Origin: Pullulanibacillus sp. KACC 23026
GTDB lineage: Bacteria; Bacillota; Bacilli; Bacillales; Sporolactobacillaceae
Direction of reading: 5' to 3'
Assembly (NCBI RefSeq): GCF_029094525.1
Contig: NZ_CP119107.1
Span: forward strand, 868,001-932,000
Length of the DNA: 64,000 bases
Part shown: one piece after another, positions 26,161-33,700 of the stretch
Numbering within the stretch: the stretch's first letter is position 1
Layout of the letters: each line of letters starts with the position of its first letter
Translations under genes and position numbers: made by a program
Notes under the pieces: generated by a model
The model's database searches: none
What the model was told of the DNA's origin: nothing
Seen by the model: the letters and a program-made list of their open reading frames with translations, nothing else

Positions 26161-26400
26161 ATGATGTTCTTTAAACCAATGAATGTTAAACTTGATGCTC
26201 TTAAAGTCAACAACGTGGACCATTTAAGTGCTGTTTCCTTCGGCAGTACAGTGAAGATAGGGAAAAGCGTGCAGGCAAAAAAAAACCAAGGCTATGGTCA
26301 GCAGTTGGCCGATCACGTCTATCGAGCCTATAGCGTCCACTATTGTTTAGATGATGAGCATTCTGATAACCTGACAATTAAGACAGGGAAAATTTTATAA
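26161..26400 (+). CDS. GerPA/GerPF-like spore protein, paralogue 2
   Basis: 79 residues; ATG 26161 follows GAGGTGG. The shared core reads ALKVNNVDHLSAVSFGSTV then VQAKKNQGYGQQLADH, and the C-terminus has the acidic DDEHSDN segment of the other copies. It is the most divergent of the four in the middle (RAYSVHYCL). It sits in the same orientation as the flanking paralogues and is likely in one mother-cell transcript with them, although no sporulation promoter could be read with confidence upstream. Confidence 0.7.
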   Translation: MMFFKPMNVKLDALKVNNVDHLSAVSFGSTVKIGKSVQAKKNQGYGQQLADHVYRAYSVHYCLDDEHSDNLTIKTGKIL

Positions 26401-26437
26401 TGATGTGCCTCATCATTACATACTGGGAGGAGATGGC

Positions 26438-26674
26438 ATGTACCCTTCAGAACCTGTGACCATTTTCTTAGGTGTATTTAAAGTCAATGCCCTCGACCAC
26501 TCTGCCGGAATATTCATGGGCCCCAGTATTCAACTTGATGTCATGGTTTCCTATAAACGAAATCAAGGCATCGGAGAACAAAACGGAGACTTCTCACCCA
26601 TCACACTAACCGAAGCCTTTGTCATGGATAATGATTTTAATGATAACCACTCTGTGAAAAACAGCTTTTTATAG
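26438..26674 (+). CDS. GerPA/GerPF-like spore protein, paralogue 3
   Basis: 78 residues from ATG 26438 after GGGAGGAG; an earlier in-frame start at 26405 has no ribosome site. Core VFKVNALDHSAGIFMGPSI then YKRNQGIGEQNGDFSPI and the end DNDFNDNHSVKNSFL. It is close to paralogue 4 in the second half (YKRNQ, GEQNGD, S-x-KNS-x), so these two are a recent duplication. Its stop codon abuts a family A palindrome that separates it from paralogue 4. Confidence 0.73.
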   Translation: MYPSEPVTIFLGVFKVNALDHSAGIFMGPSIQLDVMVSYKRNQGIGEQNGDFSPITLTEAFVMDNDFNDNHSVKNSFL

Positions 26675-26701
26675 AAACGCAGGGACGGTTCTCCCGTTTC
26701 A
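26674..26701. repeat. Family A palindrome within the GerP-like cluster
   Basis: One forward copy directly at the stop codon of paralogue 3 (GAAACGCAGGGACGGTTCTC then CCGTTTCA). Confidence 0.9.
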
Positions 26702-26774
26702 TTCCAATCGGGGGTGTACGTTGTGTCATCCTTTTCAGTCTTACTTTTTAGAAACCTATGGGAGGTGTGCGAAC

Positions 26775-27011
26775 ATGGTTTTCTTTTCACCAGTAGCGAT
26801 TAATATGCTGTCTTTTAAAGTGAACGCGATGGATAATGAGGCCCTGATCAACTCAGGCACCTATTTTTCGGTTGATCGATTTATCTCTTATAAGCGAAAT
26901 CAGGCGGTAGGAGAGCAAAACGGTGACATCTCACCTATTAACTTACCAATAACCTCTGTTTTAGATTCGGACGTCGCAGACAGCAATTCTGCCAAAAATA
27001 GTGTCTTTTAG
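26775..27011 (+). CDS. GerPA/GerPF-like spore protein, paralogue 4
   Basis: 78 residues from ATG 26775 after GGGAGGTG; the longer frame from 26721 has no site. Core SFKVNAMDNEALINSGTYF then YKRNQAVGEQNGDISPI, ending DSDVADSNSAKNSVF. It shares the KRNQ-x-x-GEQNGD segment with paralogue 3. No transmembrane segment or signal peptide, as for GerP proteins. It closes the cluster; the next gene is a MarR-GNAT fusion with its own promoter. Confidence 0.73.
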   Translation: MVFFSPVAINMLSFKVNAMDNEALINSGTYFSVDRFISYKRNQAVGEQNGDISPINLPITSVLDSDVADSNSAKNSVF

Positions 27012-27187
27012 AGTGCTCAGGTAGCCATTTAACAACTCCTGGACTTCAACTGCATTCAGGATAAGGGAAACGAATTTAATTGTGAGGGATGCCTTTCGCC
27101 TAGCGATCGGTATCCCTCTTTTAATGGTTTTATTAAGATATCCCCCGCTTCTTTCCAATGAATCATGGGTAGCCCTTAAACTATTAA

Positions 27188-27216
27188 TTGACTAAATCAA
27201 CTAAATATTTTATGCT
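27188..27216 (+). promoter_or_regulatory. Sigma-A promoter with palindromic operator
   Basis: TTGACT at 27188-27193 and TATGCT at 27211-27216 are 17 bp apart. The -35 box is inside the palindrome TTGACTAAATCAA (27188-27200), a likely site for autorepression by the MarR-domain protein encoded 40 bp downstream. Confidence 0.7.
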
Positions 27217-27255
27217 AGATTCAACATTAAACATTCTGACTATTTAGGAGGAAGA

Positions 27256-28176
27256 ATGAAAAAGAGCCCATATGTAGAAAAGATTAGGAAATTCAATCGG
27301 TATTATGCCAGTGTATTAGGTAAAATGGATCAAGAAATCTATAATAAACCTTTTCCTTTAACCGAGGCGCGAGTGATCACTGAACTCCATTTTAAAAAGG
27401 GCTGTACGGCAACAGCGGTTAGAGAAAATCTTGGAATAGACCGTGGACAGATGAGCCGAATCATTCAAAAATTTGAGGACGAAAAAATTATTGTTAAAAA
27501 GCAGGCATCAAAGGACAAACGCCAATATTTACTTTATCTCACTAATTATGGGGAAGAAATTTATAATGATTTAGTCGAGCATGCCAATTATGAAGTTGGA
27601 AAGATGATCCAAGAAAAGTCAAATCGTGAATTGACCAAGCTAATCACTTCTATGGAAGCGATTGAATCGATCTTAACTGAAGTGCCTCCTTTTCAATCAA
27701 AGGTATCCATTCGAACGTTTGAGCCAGGTGATGCTGGATTTGTCGCTTATCTTCACGGAGCATTTTATGAAAATACCTATCGTTTTGGCAAGATGTTTGA
27801 CTATTACGTCATGAAGGGGCTAACGGCATTCATGGCGGATTCGGATGGAGGGGAGCTATGGATTGCAGAAGTGGAAGGTAAAAGGGCAGGTTCGATTGCG
27901 ATTACGAAATCCGACGACAAGACCGCCCAACTAAGATGGTTTATTTTAGATGAAGCGTATCAAGGCATGGGAATAGGTAAGCAATTGATGGATACAGCCA
28001 TGGCTTTCTGTAAAGGCCAAGGATACACCCATATCTTTTTATGGACGGTCAGTATTTTATATGCAGCCCGTCACCTCTATCAAACCTATCATTTTCAACT
28101 AACCGAAGAAAAACCTAATTATGAGTGGACCGGTTCGAAACTAATAGAAGAACGCTGGGACTTAGAATTAAAGTGA
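27256..28176 (+). CDS. MarR-type regulator fused to GNAT acetyltransferase
   Basis: 306 residues; ATG behind AGGAGGA. Residues about 1-145 form a winged-helix MarR domain (LTEARVITELHFKKG, LGIDRGQMSRIIQKFEDEK, the wing KKQASKDKRQYLLYLT). Residues about 155-305 form a GNAT domain with LRWFILDEAYQGMGIGKQLM and ILYAARHLYQTYHFQL. This two-domain architecture is known in many bacteria, where DNA binding may respond to acetyl-CoA or the acetyl acceptor. The palindrome in its own promoter supports autoregulation. No obvious partner gene adjoins; the neighbours are separate. Confidence 0.92.
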   Translation: MKKSPYVEKIRKFNRYYASVLGKMDQEIYNKPFPLTEARVITELHFKKGCTATAVRENLGIDRGQMSRIIQKFEDEKIIVKKQASKDKRQYLLYLTNYGEEIYNDLVEHANYEVGKMIQEKSNRELTKLITSMEAIESILTEVPPFQSKVSIRTFEPGDAGFVAYLHGAFYENTYRFGKMFDYYVMKGLTAFMADSDGGELWIAEVEGKRAGSIAITKSDDKTAQLRWFILDEAYQGMGIGKQLMDTAMAFCKGQGYTHIFLWTVSILYAARHLYQTYHFQLTEEKPNYEWTGSKLIEERWDLELK

Positions 28177-28186
28177 AACGCAGAGT

Positions 28187-28214
28187 GAAACGCGGGGACG
28201 GTTCTCCTGTTCCA
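28187..28214. repeat. Family A palindrome, last of the dense region
   Basis: A forward copy with GTTCCA at its right arm, preceded by a short degenerate GAAACGCAG at 28175. No further copy is found until 49885. Confidence 0.88.
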
Positions 28215-28358
28215 CTTTTAAACGAATGATTAAAATAGCCACCCATGGCGCGTTTGACGGAACCACCCCCAGATGAAAGAAACCTGGATGGCTTTAAAGT
28301 TTCAGCTATCCAAAACGCCTTATTTTCAGGGCAGCCAGGGAGCAAAGGTGGTGATTCA

Positions 28359-28550
28359 ATGAATGTTGCTGAGATTAAGCACACACCTACGAACGGTTGT
28401 GGGGGGAGGCCCCTGAATGCCATTCAGACTAACGCGCTTAAGGTTGACCCTCATCTGTTAGATAAGGCCGATGACAAGCGCAGAGGATTGACGGTCATTT
28501 GCCGCCCGGCACAGGTGGTACAAAGGTCGGTCATGGACTTTTTGGACTAA
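28359..28550 (+). CDS. Possible 63-residue protein, unidentified
   Basis: ATG 28359 follows AAAGGTGGTG by 5 bp, a good ribosome site. The product MNVAEIKHTPTNG... is polar, with ADDKRRGLTVICRP near the C-terminus and no motif I recognise. The frame is also open upstream to 28245, where FKVSAIQNALFSG faintly recalls the GerP-like core; this may be chance. Its end is 4 bp from the convergent acetyltransferase gene. Treated as doubtful. Confidence 0.3.
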   Translation: MNVAEIKHTPTNGCGGRPLNAIQTNALKVDPHLLDKADDKRRGLTVICRPAQVVQRSVMDFLD

Positions 28551-28554
28551 GACC

Positions 28555-28977
28555 TTAGAGCCTTTTCATAAAATAGTTTGGAGATTCAGTATAGCCCTGT
28601 CTTGCATAAAACCTATGTGCATCCTTTCTTCTTGAATGACAATGAACTTCGATTCTGTCGCAGTTTCTTTTTATAGCCAAATCGGTGCAATGCGCTTCTA
28701 TGTCACGCCCGATACCTTGACTTCTTATTGTGGAGTCTACAGCGAAATAGCTAATCCTTGCGAAGTCTCCTTTTAAAGCTAGTTGAGGAATATAATGAAT
28801 TGAAATAAAAGCGATTACTTTCCCTGAAATTTCATAAACCAATAATTCTTCATCTGGATGATTAATAAGTGCTTCTATTTTCTCTCTTATAAAGCTTTCT
28901 GTATCATAGTAATCTAATTGTTCTAATAACCCACATACCGATTTCCAATCTCCAACCCTTGCTTTTCGAATTCCCAA
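28555..28977 (-). CDS. GNAT family N-acetyltransferase
   Basis: 140 residues. The acetyl-CoA loop is FAVDSTIRSQGIGRDIEAH and the late motif HSRRKDAHRFYARQGYTES, both standard GNAT features; the N-terminus IRKARVGDWKSVCGLL is the usual first strand and helix. The start ATG has AAGGAGTG upstream on the minus strand. It converges with the small frame at 28359. The motif HRFYARQGY with preceding HCHSRR resembles aminoglycoside or PhnO-like acetyltransferases, but substrate cannot be given. Confidence 0.88.
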   Translation of the reverse strand: MGIRKARVGDWKSVCGLLEQLDYYDTESFIREKIEALINHPDEELLVYEISGKVIAFISIHYIPQLALKGDFARISYFAVDSTIRSQGIGRDIEAHCTDLAIKRNCDRIEVHCHSRRKDAHRFYARQGYTESPNYFMKRL

Positions 28978-29339
28978 CCCCTATCACTCCTTAACTGAAA
29001 TAGAATGCGTCAATGCTCTAAACGGGCCTTTCGTATTAATCAACTCTAGGCTAGCGTTAACAAAAATTCAGCGGCACCGATCAAAATACTCACAAATCTA
29101 ATTGCTAATTAAGGTCTAAGCAACTAAAAAAATAAGGATGCTAATGGCTATTCGAAAAGCACCTCAATTATACAGCTAATTTAAATTCTCTCCCCAGATC
29201 GGCCTGTTCACCTCTAGGTTTTTCTTTTTTATAGACTAAAAATAAAGGAGGTGAGAAAGGCCAATTAAGGATCGTTTTCCTAGCTGAAGAGTCACCATTT
29301 TAGCGGGACAATTGCCATACATAGAATGGAGGTCGTTTA
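28978..29339. other. Intergenic stretch between divergent genes
   Basis: No gene seen. An orphan AAGGAGGTGAGAAAGG at about 29249 looks like a ribosome site followed only by a 5-codon frame. Promoters for both divergent genes should be here, but no clear -35/-10 pair was picked out. Confidence 0.45.
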
Positions 29340-30338
29340 ATGGGAACTCATCCGGTCCGCTTGACGTCATCTGAGGTGGGGGGATTATGGGCGAATTATG
29401 TTGTGGGATCCATGTTTGTTTGTGTTTATAACTATTACTTAGCGAAAGTCGAGGATCCAGAAATAAAAACCATCTTGGAGCGTGCTTTAAATTTATCTAG
29501 AGAGCATGTCCAGGTGGTAAAACAGATATTTGAAGAAGAGGGCCATGCAATCCCTTTAGGTTTTACTGAAGAGGATGTTCATCTCGAGGCGGCTAAACTT
29601 TTTTCGGATGACTTCTTTTTATATTATACCAATCAAATGGCAAAGGGTTCTTTGATCACTTATGGAGCCTTTTTGCAGAATACGTTTCGGGCTGATTGCC
29701 GAGCGTTTTTTACTTCATGCCTCACGTCTGCCATGGAGTTATTTAATGAGACCACCCAACTCCTACTTTCAAAGGGGCTTGAAGTCAGGTCCCCTTATAT
29801 TCCTTATCTTAGAGATGTGACTATGGTTGAAAAACAACATTTCCTAGCAGGGTGGTGGGGAGAACAACGCCCTCTGACGGCTGCTGAGATTACGCATCTC
29901 TATTCCAATACTTTAAGCAATCATTTGGGAGCTGCGGTTATTACCGGCTTCGGTCAAGTCGCTCAGTCTCAGGAGATTCGAGCGTATTATAGAAGAGGTA
30001 AAGAGCTTTCCAAGAAGCAAGTGACTATTTTCAGTAAGTTTTTAAACGAAAATGATCTCCCCATTCCTGTATCCTTTGATGCCTATGTCTACGATTCAAC
30101 AGAGCCTCCTTTTTCTGATAAATTAATGCTATTTCAGATTTCTATGATGACCGCTGCTGGGTTGGTCAACTATGGTTCGGCTCTTTCTGCAAGTCCGAGA
30201 CGAGACATAGCCGCGGCCTATGTGCGTTTACAAGGTGAGATTGGCCTTTTCGCAGAGGATGGATTACAACTTCAAATTAGCCATGGTTGGCTGGAAAGGC
30301 CGCCGCATGCCATCAATCGAGAACAATTAATGAAATGA
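29340..30338 (+). CDS. DUF3231 family protein
   Basis: 332 residues; ATG 29340 behind GGAGGTCG. The protein is two related four-helix halves: the first has NYYLAKVEDPEIKTILERAL and LSREHVQVVKQIFEEEG, the second has SNHLGAAVITGFGQVAQ and GKELSKKQVTIFSKFLNEN. Each half holds the acidic and His residues of a ferritin-like bundle (E-x-x-H/K-x-x-x), which is how DUF3231 proteins of Bacillus are built. The function of the family is not established. The gene is monocistronic. Family assignment is confident from the duplicated pattern. Confidence 0.88.
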   Translation: MGTHPVRLTSSEVGGLWANYVVGSMFVCVYNYYLAKVEDPEIKTILERALNLSREHVQVVKQIFEEEGHAIPLGFTEEDVHLEAAKLFSDDFFLYYTNQMAKGSLITYGAFLQNTFRADCRAFFTSCLTSAMELFNETTQLLLSKGLEVRSPYIPYLRDVTMVEKQHFLAGWWGEQRPLTAAEITHLYSNTLSNHLGAAVITGFGQVAQSQEIRAYYRRGKELSKKQVTIFSKFLNENDLPIPVSFDAYVYDSTEPPFSDKLMLFQISMMTAAGLVNYGSALSASPRRDIAAAYVRLQGEIGLFAEDGLQLQISHGWLERPPHAINREQLMK

Positions 30339-30659
30339 CGGCAATAGGGGAGCGTTGTACTGTGCTGAAAAAGACCAACAAGGTAAAAGGTTTGAAAAGT
30401 CTACTCATGCGAAAAATCCAAGAATAGTTTATGACTTAACGTCCGGTATCCTAATGCATAAAGCTATTTTAGATAGGGGGGCTCGTAAGTCACTTTTTGG
30501 GGCCCTCAAGAAAATCACTTCCATCAAATGATTCTTGGGCGGCTTACCTTGGCATCCATTGATAACCTGCTACGCGAATTACTTCGAGCTTAGCTTGCCT
30601 GAAAGCCTATATCCGTCTTTCTTTAAAGCAAGTGGCATTGCCCCAACCAAAGAAGCTGA
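30339..30659. other. Intergenic stretch without a supported gene
   Basis: No gene seen. The open frame at 30535-30783 runs into the 3' end of folD antisense and has no ribosome site. Confidence 0.5.
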
Positions 30660-31514
30660 TTATAGAGTGACTTCAAGCTGGCTGGTTCGTTCGGCGGATT
30701 CAACGGTGTGTTTCAACAGGGTGGCGATGGTTACGGGACCAACGCCGCCTGGTACTGGGGTAATGGCGCTTGCCGCTTTGTAACACGATTCATAGTCGAC
30801 GTCCCCGATATTCCCTTTGTTATAGCCGGCGTCCAAAACCGCGGCGCCTTCTTTAAGCCATTCGCCTTTTATAAATTCAGGTTTTCCAACGGCTGCGACA
30901 ACAATGTCGGCCAGCTTTAAGATTTCTGGGAGATTGACCGTTTTTGAGTGACAGGTCGTGACGGTCGCATTTTCGTTTAAAAGCAAGGCTGATACAGGTT
31001 TTCCTAAAATGGGACTCCTGCCCACGACAACGGCGTGTTTTCCTTCAAGAGGGATCTTATAAAAATTGATAATGCTCATTATGGCAGCAGGGGTGCAGGA
31101 TGGAAATTCGCCAAAGCCTAATGCGGTTTGACCGTACCCCGCACTCGTTACCCCGTCGACATCCTTTTTGATCGCAATGGCTTCAAAGGCTTGCCGTTCA
31201 TCAATGTGGGATGGAACGGGATGCTGAAGGAGAATCCCGTGAACGGAGTCGTCTTTATTTAACTCTTCAATGGCGTTAATTAACTCTTGTGTGCTCGTTT
31301 CCTCTGGAAGCTCGATTCGAATGGATTTCATTCCAATTCGTCGGCATGCATTCCCCTTCATTTTGACATACGTTTCTGAAGCGGGGTTATTTCCGACTAA
31401 GATCGTGGCGAGGCAAGGCACGATGCCTTTTTCTGAAAGAGCTTCAATGCGTTCCTTTAAATGGTCTTTGATGGCTTGAGCCACAACGGTTCCGTCTAAA
31501 ATAAGTGGATTCAT
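30660..31514 (-). CDS. folD: Bifunctional methylene-THF dehydrogenase / cyclohydrolase
   Basis: About 284 residues from ATG 31514, six bases after GGAGGG; a TTG two codons earlier touches the site and is rejected. Family signatures: PCLATILVGNNPASETYVKM (the catalytic Tyr-x-x-x-Lys of FolD), QHPVPSHIDER, KDVDGVTSAGYG, PCTPAAIM-like CTPAAIMSII, and VVGRSPILGKPVSALLL (NADP-binding). FolD interconverts 5,10-methylene-, methenyl- and 10-formyl-tetrahydrofolate. It is a single-gene transcript controlled by the ZTP riboswitch upstream, consistent with its role in supplying formyl groups for purine synthesis. Confidence 0.96.
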   Translation of the reverse strand: MNPLILDGTVVAQAIKDHLKERIEALSEKGIVPCLATILVGNNPASETYVKMKGNACRRIGMKSIRIELPEETSTQELINAIEELNKDDSVHGILLQHPVPSHIDERQAFEAIAIKKDVDGVTSAGYGQTALGFGEFPSCTPAAIMSIINFYKIPLEGKHAVVVGRSPILGKPVSALLLNENATVTTCHSKTVNLPEILKLADIVVAAVGKPEFIKGEWLKEGAAVLDAGYNKGNIGDVDYESCYKAASAITPVPGGVGPVTIATLLKHTVESAERTSQLEVTL

Positions 31515-31538
31515 AGACAACCCTCCAAAAAGTGTAAT

Positions 31539-31573
31539 AAAAAAGAGATAAGGATGCCTATATCCTTATCTCT
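31539..31573 (-). terminator. Riboswitch expression-platform terminator
   Basis: On the minus strand AGAGATAAGGAT pairs with ATCCTTATCTCT around a TATAGGC-type loop, followed by TTTTTT, between the ZTP aptamer and folD. ZTP binding would favour read-through. Confidence 0.88.
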
Positions 31574-31650
31574 GCCCAGACGACCCGACCTTATAAAAGC
31601 ATAGCTCCCCTGTGGTTCATTCCACACATGTCGTCAGTTACTATGCCTTT
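31572..31650 (-). promoter_or_regulatory. ZTP (pfl) riboswitch aptamer
   Basis: Read on the minus strand: GGCATAG, GTAACTGACG, then ACCACAGGGGAGCTATGC and, after a linker, CGTCTGGGCA. These are the conserved pieces of the pfl RNA, including the GGGGAGC pseudoknot strand and the 3' CUGGGC. ZTP/ZMP riboswitches sense a shortage of 10-formyl-THF and are common before folD in Firmicutes. It sits directly upstream of a terminator and folD. Confidence 0.93.
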
Positions 31651-31956
31651 CGTTTCTACCCCTAAGATAGTGGTTTCTTAAGAAAATGTCAATTCAAACT
31701 TAGAATAAACAACCGAATAATGGAAGTGAAATCTGATGGGAATCGGGAATGATTGCCCGGATAACGATACTGGCTGGCTCCGTTTCCGGGTGTTGTTCTT
31801 TTTGGGTACGGCTTATTTTAATGGCGTTTTAAATAAAAAGAGACTTACTCCGAGGGTTCATGACTGTAACCCTGCATCAAAAAGTTCTGATCAATAAAAT
31901 TCTTTCATCCCTCCCATCATTTTTTAGGTTATCATAGTGGAAACAGGGGGGATTCC

Positions 31957-32574
31957 ATGTATATTCCTAAGTCATTTAGAATAGAGGATGAAGATAGGAT
32001 TCATGATTTTATTGAAACCTATAGCTTTGCGACACTTTTTTCCCAGCATAACGGTGAACCTTGGGCGACACATCTTCCGTTGGTCTTAAATAAGGAGGAG
32101 AGTGCGCTCTATTGTCACTTTTCTCTTGGTAATGAACAATGGAAGGATGTTGAAGGGCAACCGATTCTTGCTGTGTTTCAAGGACCCCACAGTTATATCT
32201 CGTCTTCTTGGTACGAAACAACAAAGGCCGTTCCCACTTGGAATTATGTAGCGGTCCATGTCTATGGTAAAGCGGAAATGATCAATGATGGAGAGAGTAT
32301 CTCACGGGCTTTAAGTGAGTTGGTCCAGAAATATGAACAGCCGGATAGTTCTTACAAGTTAGAAAAAGTTGATCCTCATTATATCGAGCAATTAAGTAAA
32401 GGTATTGCCCCATTTAAAATTAAAATTGAAAGAATGGAAGCCAAAGCCAAATTAAGCCAAAATCATTCTGTTGAACGTCAGGAATTAGTCATTAAGCAGC
32501 TTGAGAAATCATCGGACCAAGATGCTCAACAGATTGCCACCTTGATGAAAGCCAATCTCGAAAAAAAGAAATAA
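31957..32574 (+). CDS. paiB: PaiB-type FMN-binding protein
   Basis: 205 residues, the usual PaiB length; ATG 31957 behind GGGGGG. Diagnostic pieces: MYIPKSF, FATLFSQHNGEPWATHLPLVL, LAVFQGPHSYISSSWY and VPTWNYVAVHVYGKAE (split-barrel FMN binding), then GIAPFKIKIERMEAKAKLSQN. B. subtilis PaiB acts with the acetyltransferase PaiA as a negative regulator of sporulation and degradative enzyme genes. No PaiA gene is adjacent here. Assignment to the family is firm; the regulatory role is inferred. Confidence 0.93.
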   Translation: MYIPKSFRIEDEDRIHDFIETYSFATLFSQHNGEPWATHLPLVLNKEESALYCHFSLGNEQWKDVEGQPILAVFQGPHSYISSSWYETTKAVPTWNYVAVHVYGKAEMINDGESISRALSELVQKYEQPDSSYKLEKVDPHYIEQLSKGIAPFKIKIERMEAKAKLSQNHSVERQELVIKQLEKSSDQDAQQIATLMKANLEKKK

Positions 32575-32969
32575 GCCTGATTCTTACGTCAGCAGTCTTT
32601 AAAAAGGACGCCTATTTTTGGGTTAACCGTTCGATGGGTAGTCGATTGGAAGTCATTTACAGCATTGGATGGAGATCCTCGCGCAACTGGGGCCGTATCG
32701 GCGATGGACGTGCGATCAGCGCCCCTACATACGAATGAAGCCCCGCCAAGCCGGAAAATGGGCGATGGGGGTGGGCTGTCTTACTTTGATTTGTTCATAA
32801 TAGGGGTGCCCATGTTGACAAGGATAAATCAGCCAACTAAGTTCCGTTCCATTCAGTTATGAGGTGGGAGCACCGGTCACTTTCTCATGCCCATGATTGG
32901 AGAATTTATCTGATAACGTTTTAAGGTTGAGTCGAGCAAATCAAAAAACAGCGGAAGGAGTAACATAAT
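32575..32969. other. Intergenic stretch without a supported gene
   Basis: An open frame at 32665-32862 lacks a ribosome site and motifs. The end of the stretch carries GGAAGGAG, the ribosome site of the HAD gene. Confidence 0.5.
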
Positions 32970-33584
32970 ATGTACAAGCACATTATTTGGGATTTTGATG
33001 GTACGCTTTTCGATGCTTATCCTGTTATGGGAAAAGCGTTTCAAGTAACGCTGAGAGGGCGAGGGATTGAGGAACCATTGGATGCGATCATGAAGCAAAT
33101 GAGAGTATCGATGGGGCATGCGCTTAAGCACTATGAAACAAAATACCACATAGATTCTGCTTTTATCGAGGACTATGAGAAGCAGAGAAAAGACAGGGAG
33201 TTGGCTTACATAAAACCTTATGAAGGAATCGAGGAGCTATGCCGATTTATTCATACCTCTGGTCGCCATAATTATTTATTTACACATAGAGGCGAATCGG
33301 CCATCACCTTTTTAAAGAAGTTTGGTTTATACAATTATTTTACGGATTGTATCACTTCAGAGCACGGTTTCGAGCGTAAGCCGAGTCCTGCTGGAATTGA
33401 ATTTCTAATGGAAAAATATAAAATGAAACACTCTGAATCGATCATGATTGGTGATCGTGATTTGGATGTCCTGTCGGGAAAAAATGCCGGGATCAGCGGA
33501 TGCTTCTTTACCGAGAGCCATGAATCCAGCAGTCATGCAGACTATACCATCCATGAGTTTCAACAGTTGTATCCAATTTTATAA
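32970..33584 (+). CDS. HAD-superfamily hydrolase, phosphoglycolate-phosphatase-like
   Basis: 204 residues; ATG 32970 behind GGAAGGAG. HAD motif I is IIWDFDGTLFDAYPVM (nucleophile Asp and acid Asp), motif II LFTHRG, motif III EHGFERKPSPAG (Lys) and motif IV MIGDRDLDVLSGKNAG. A helical cap domain of subclass IA occupies about residues 15-85. Such enzymes are phosphatases of small phosphorylated metabolites; substrate cannot be read. Gene is monocistronic and followed by the convergent MFS gene. Confidence 0.9.
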   Translation: MYKHIIWDFDGTLFDAYPVMGKAFQVTLRGRGIEEPLDAIMKQMRVSMGHALKHYETKYHIDSAFIEDYEKQRKDRELAYIKPYEGIEELCRFIHTSGRHNYLFTHRGESAITFLKKFGLYNYFTDCITSEHGFERKPSPAGIEFLMEKYKMKHSESIMIGDRDLDVLSGKNAGISGCFFTESHESSSHADYTIHEFQQLYPIL

Positions 33585-33700
33585 AAAAGTTGGGACTTAC
33601 AACCAGAGTCTCGTCCGCAAAAAGGGGGCACCAATCAACCACGTTTTACTCACGCCAAGGTAAAAAAGGAGCCCTGATTGCTCAGAGTTCCTTAGAACGT

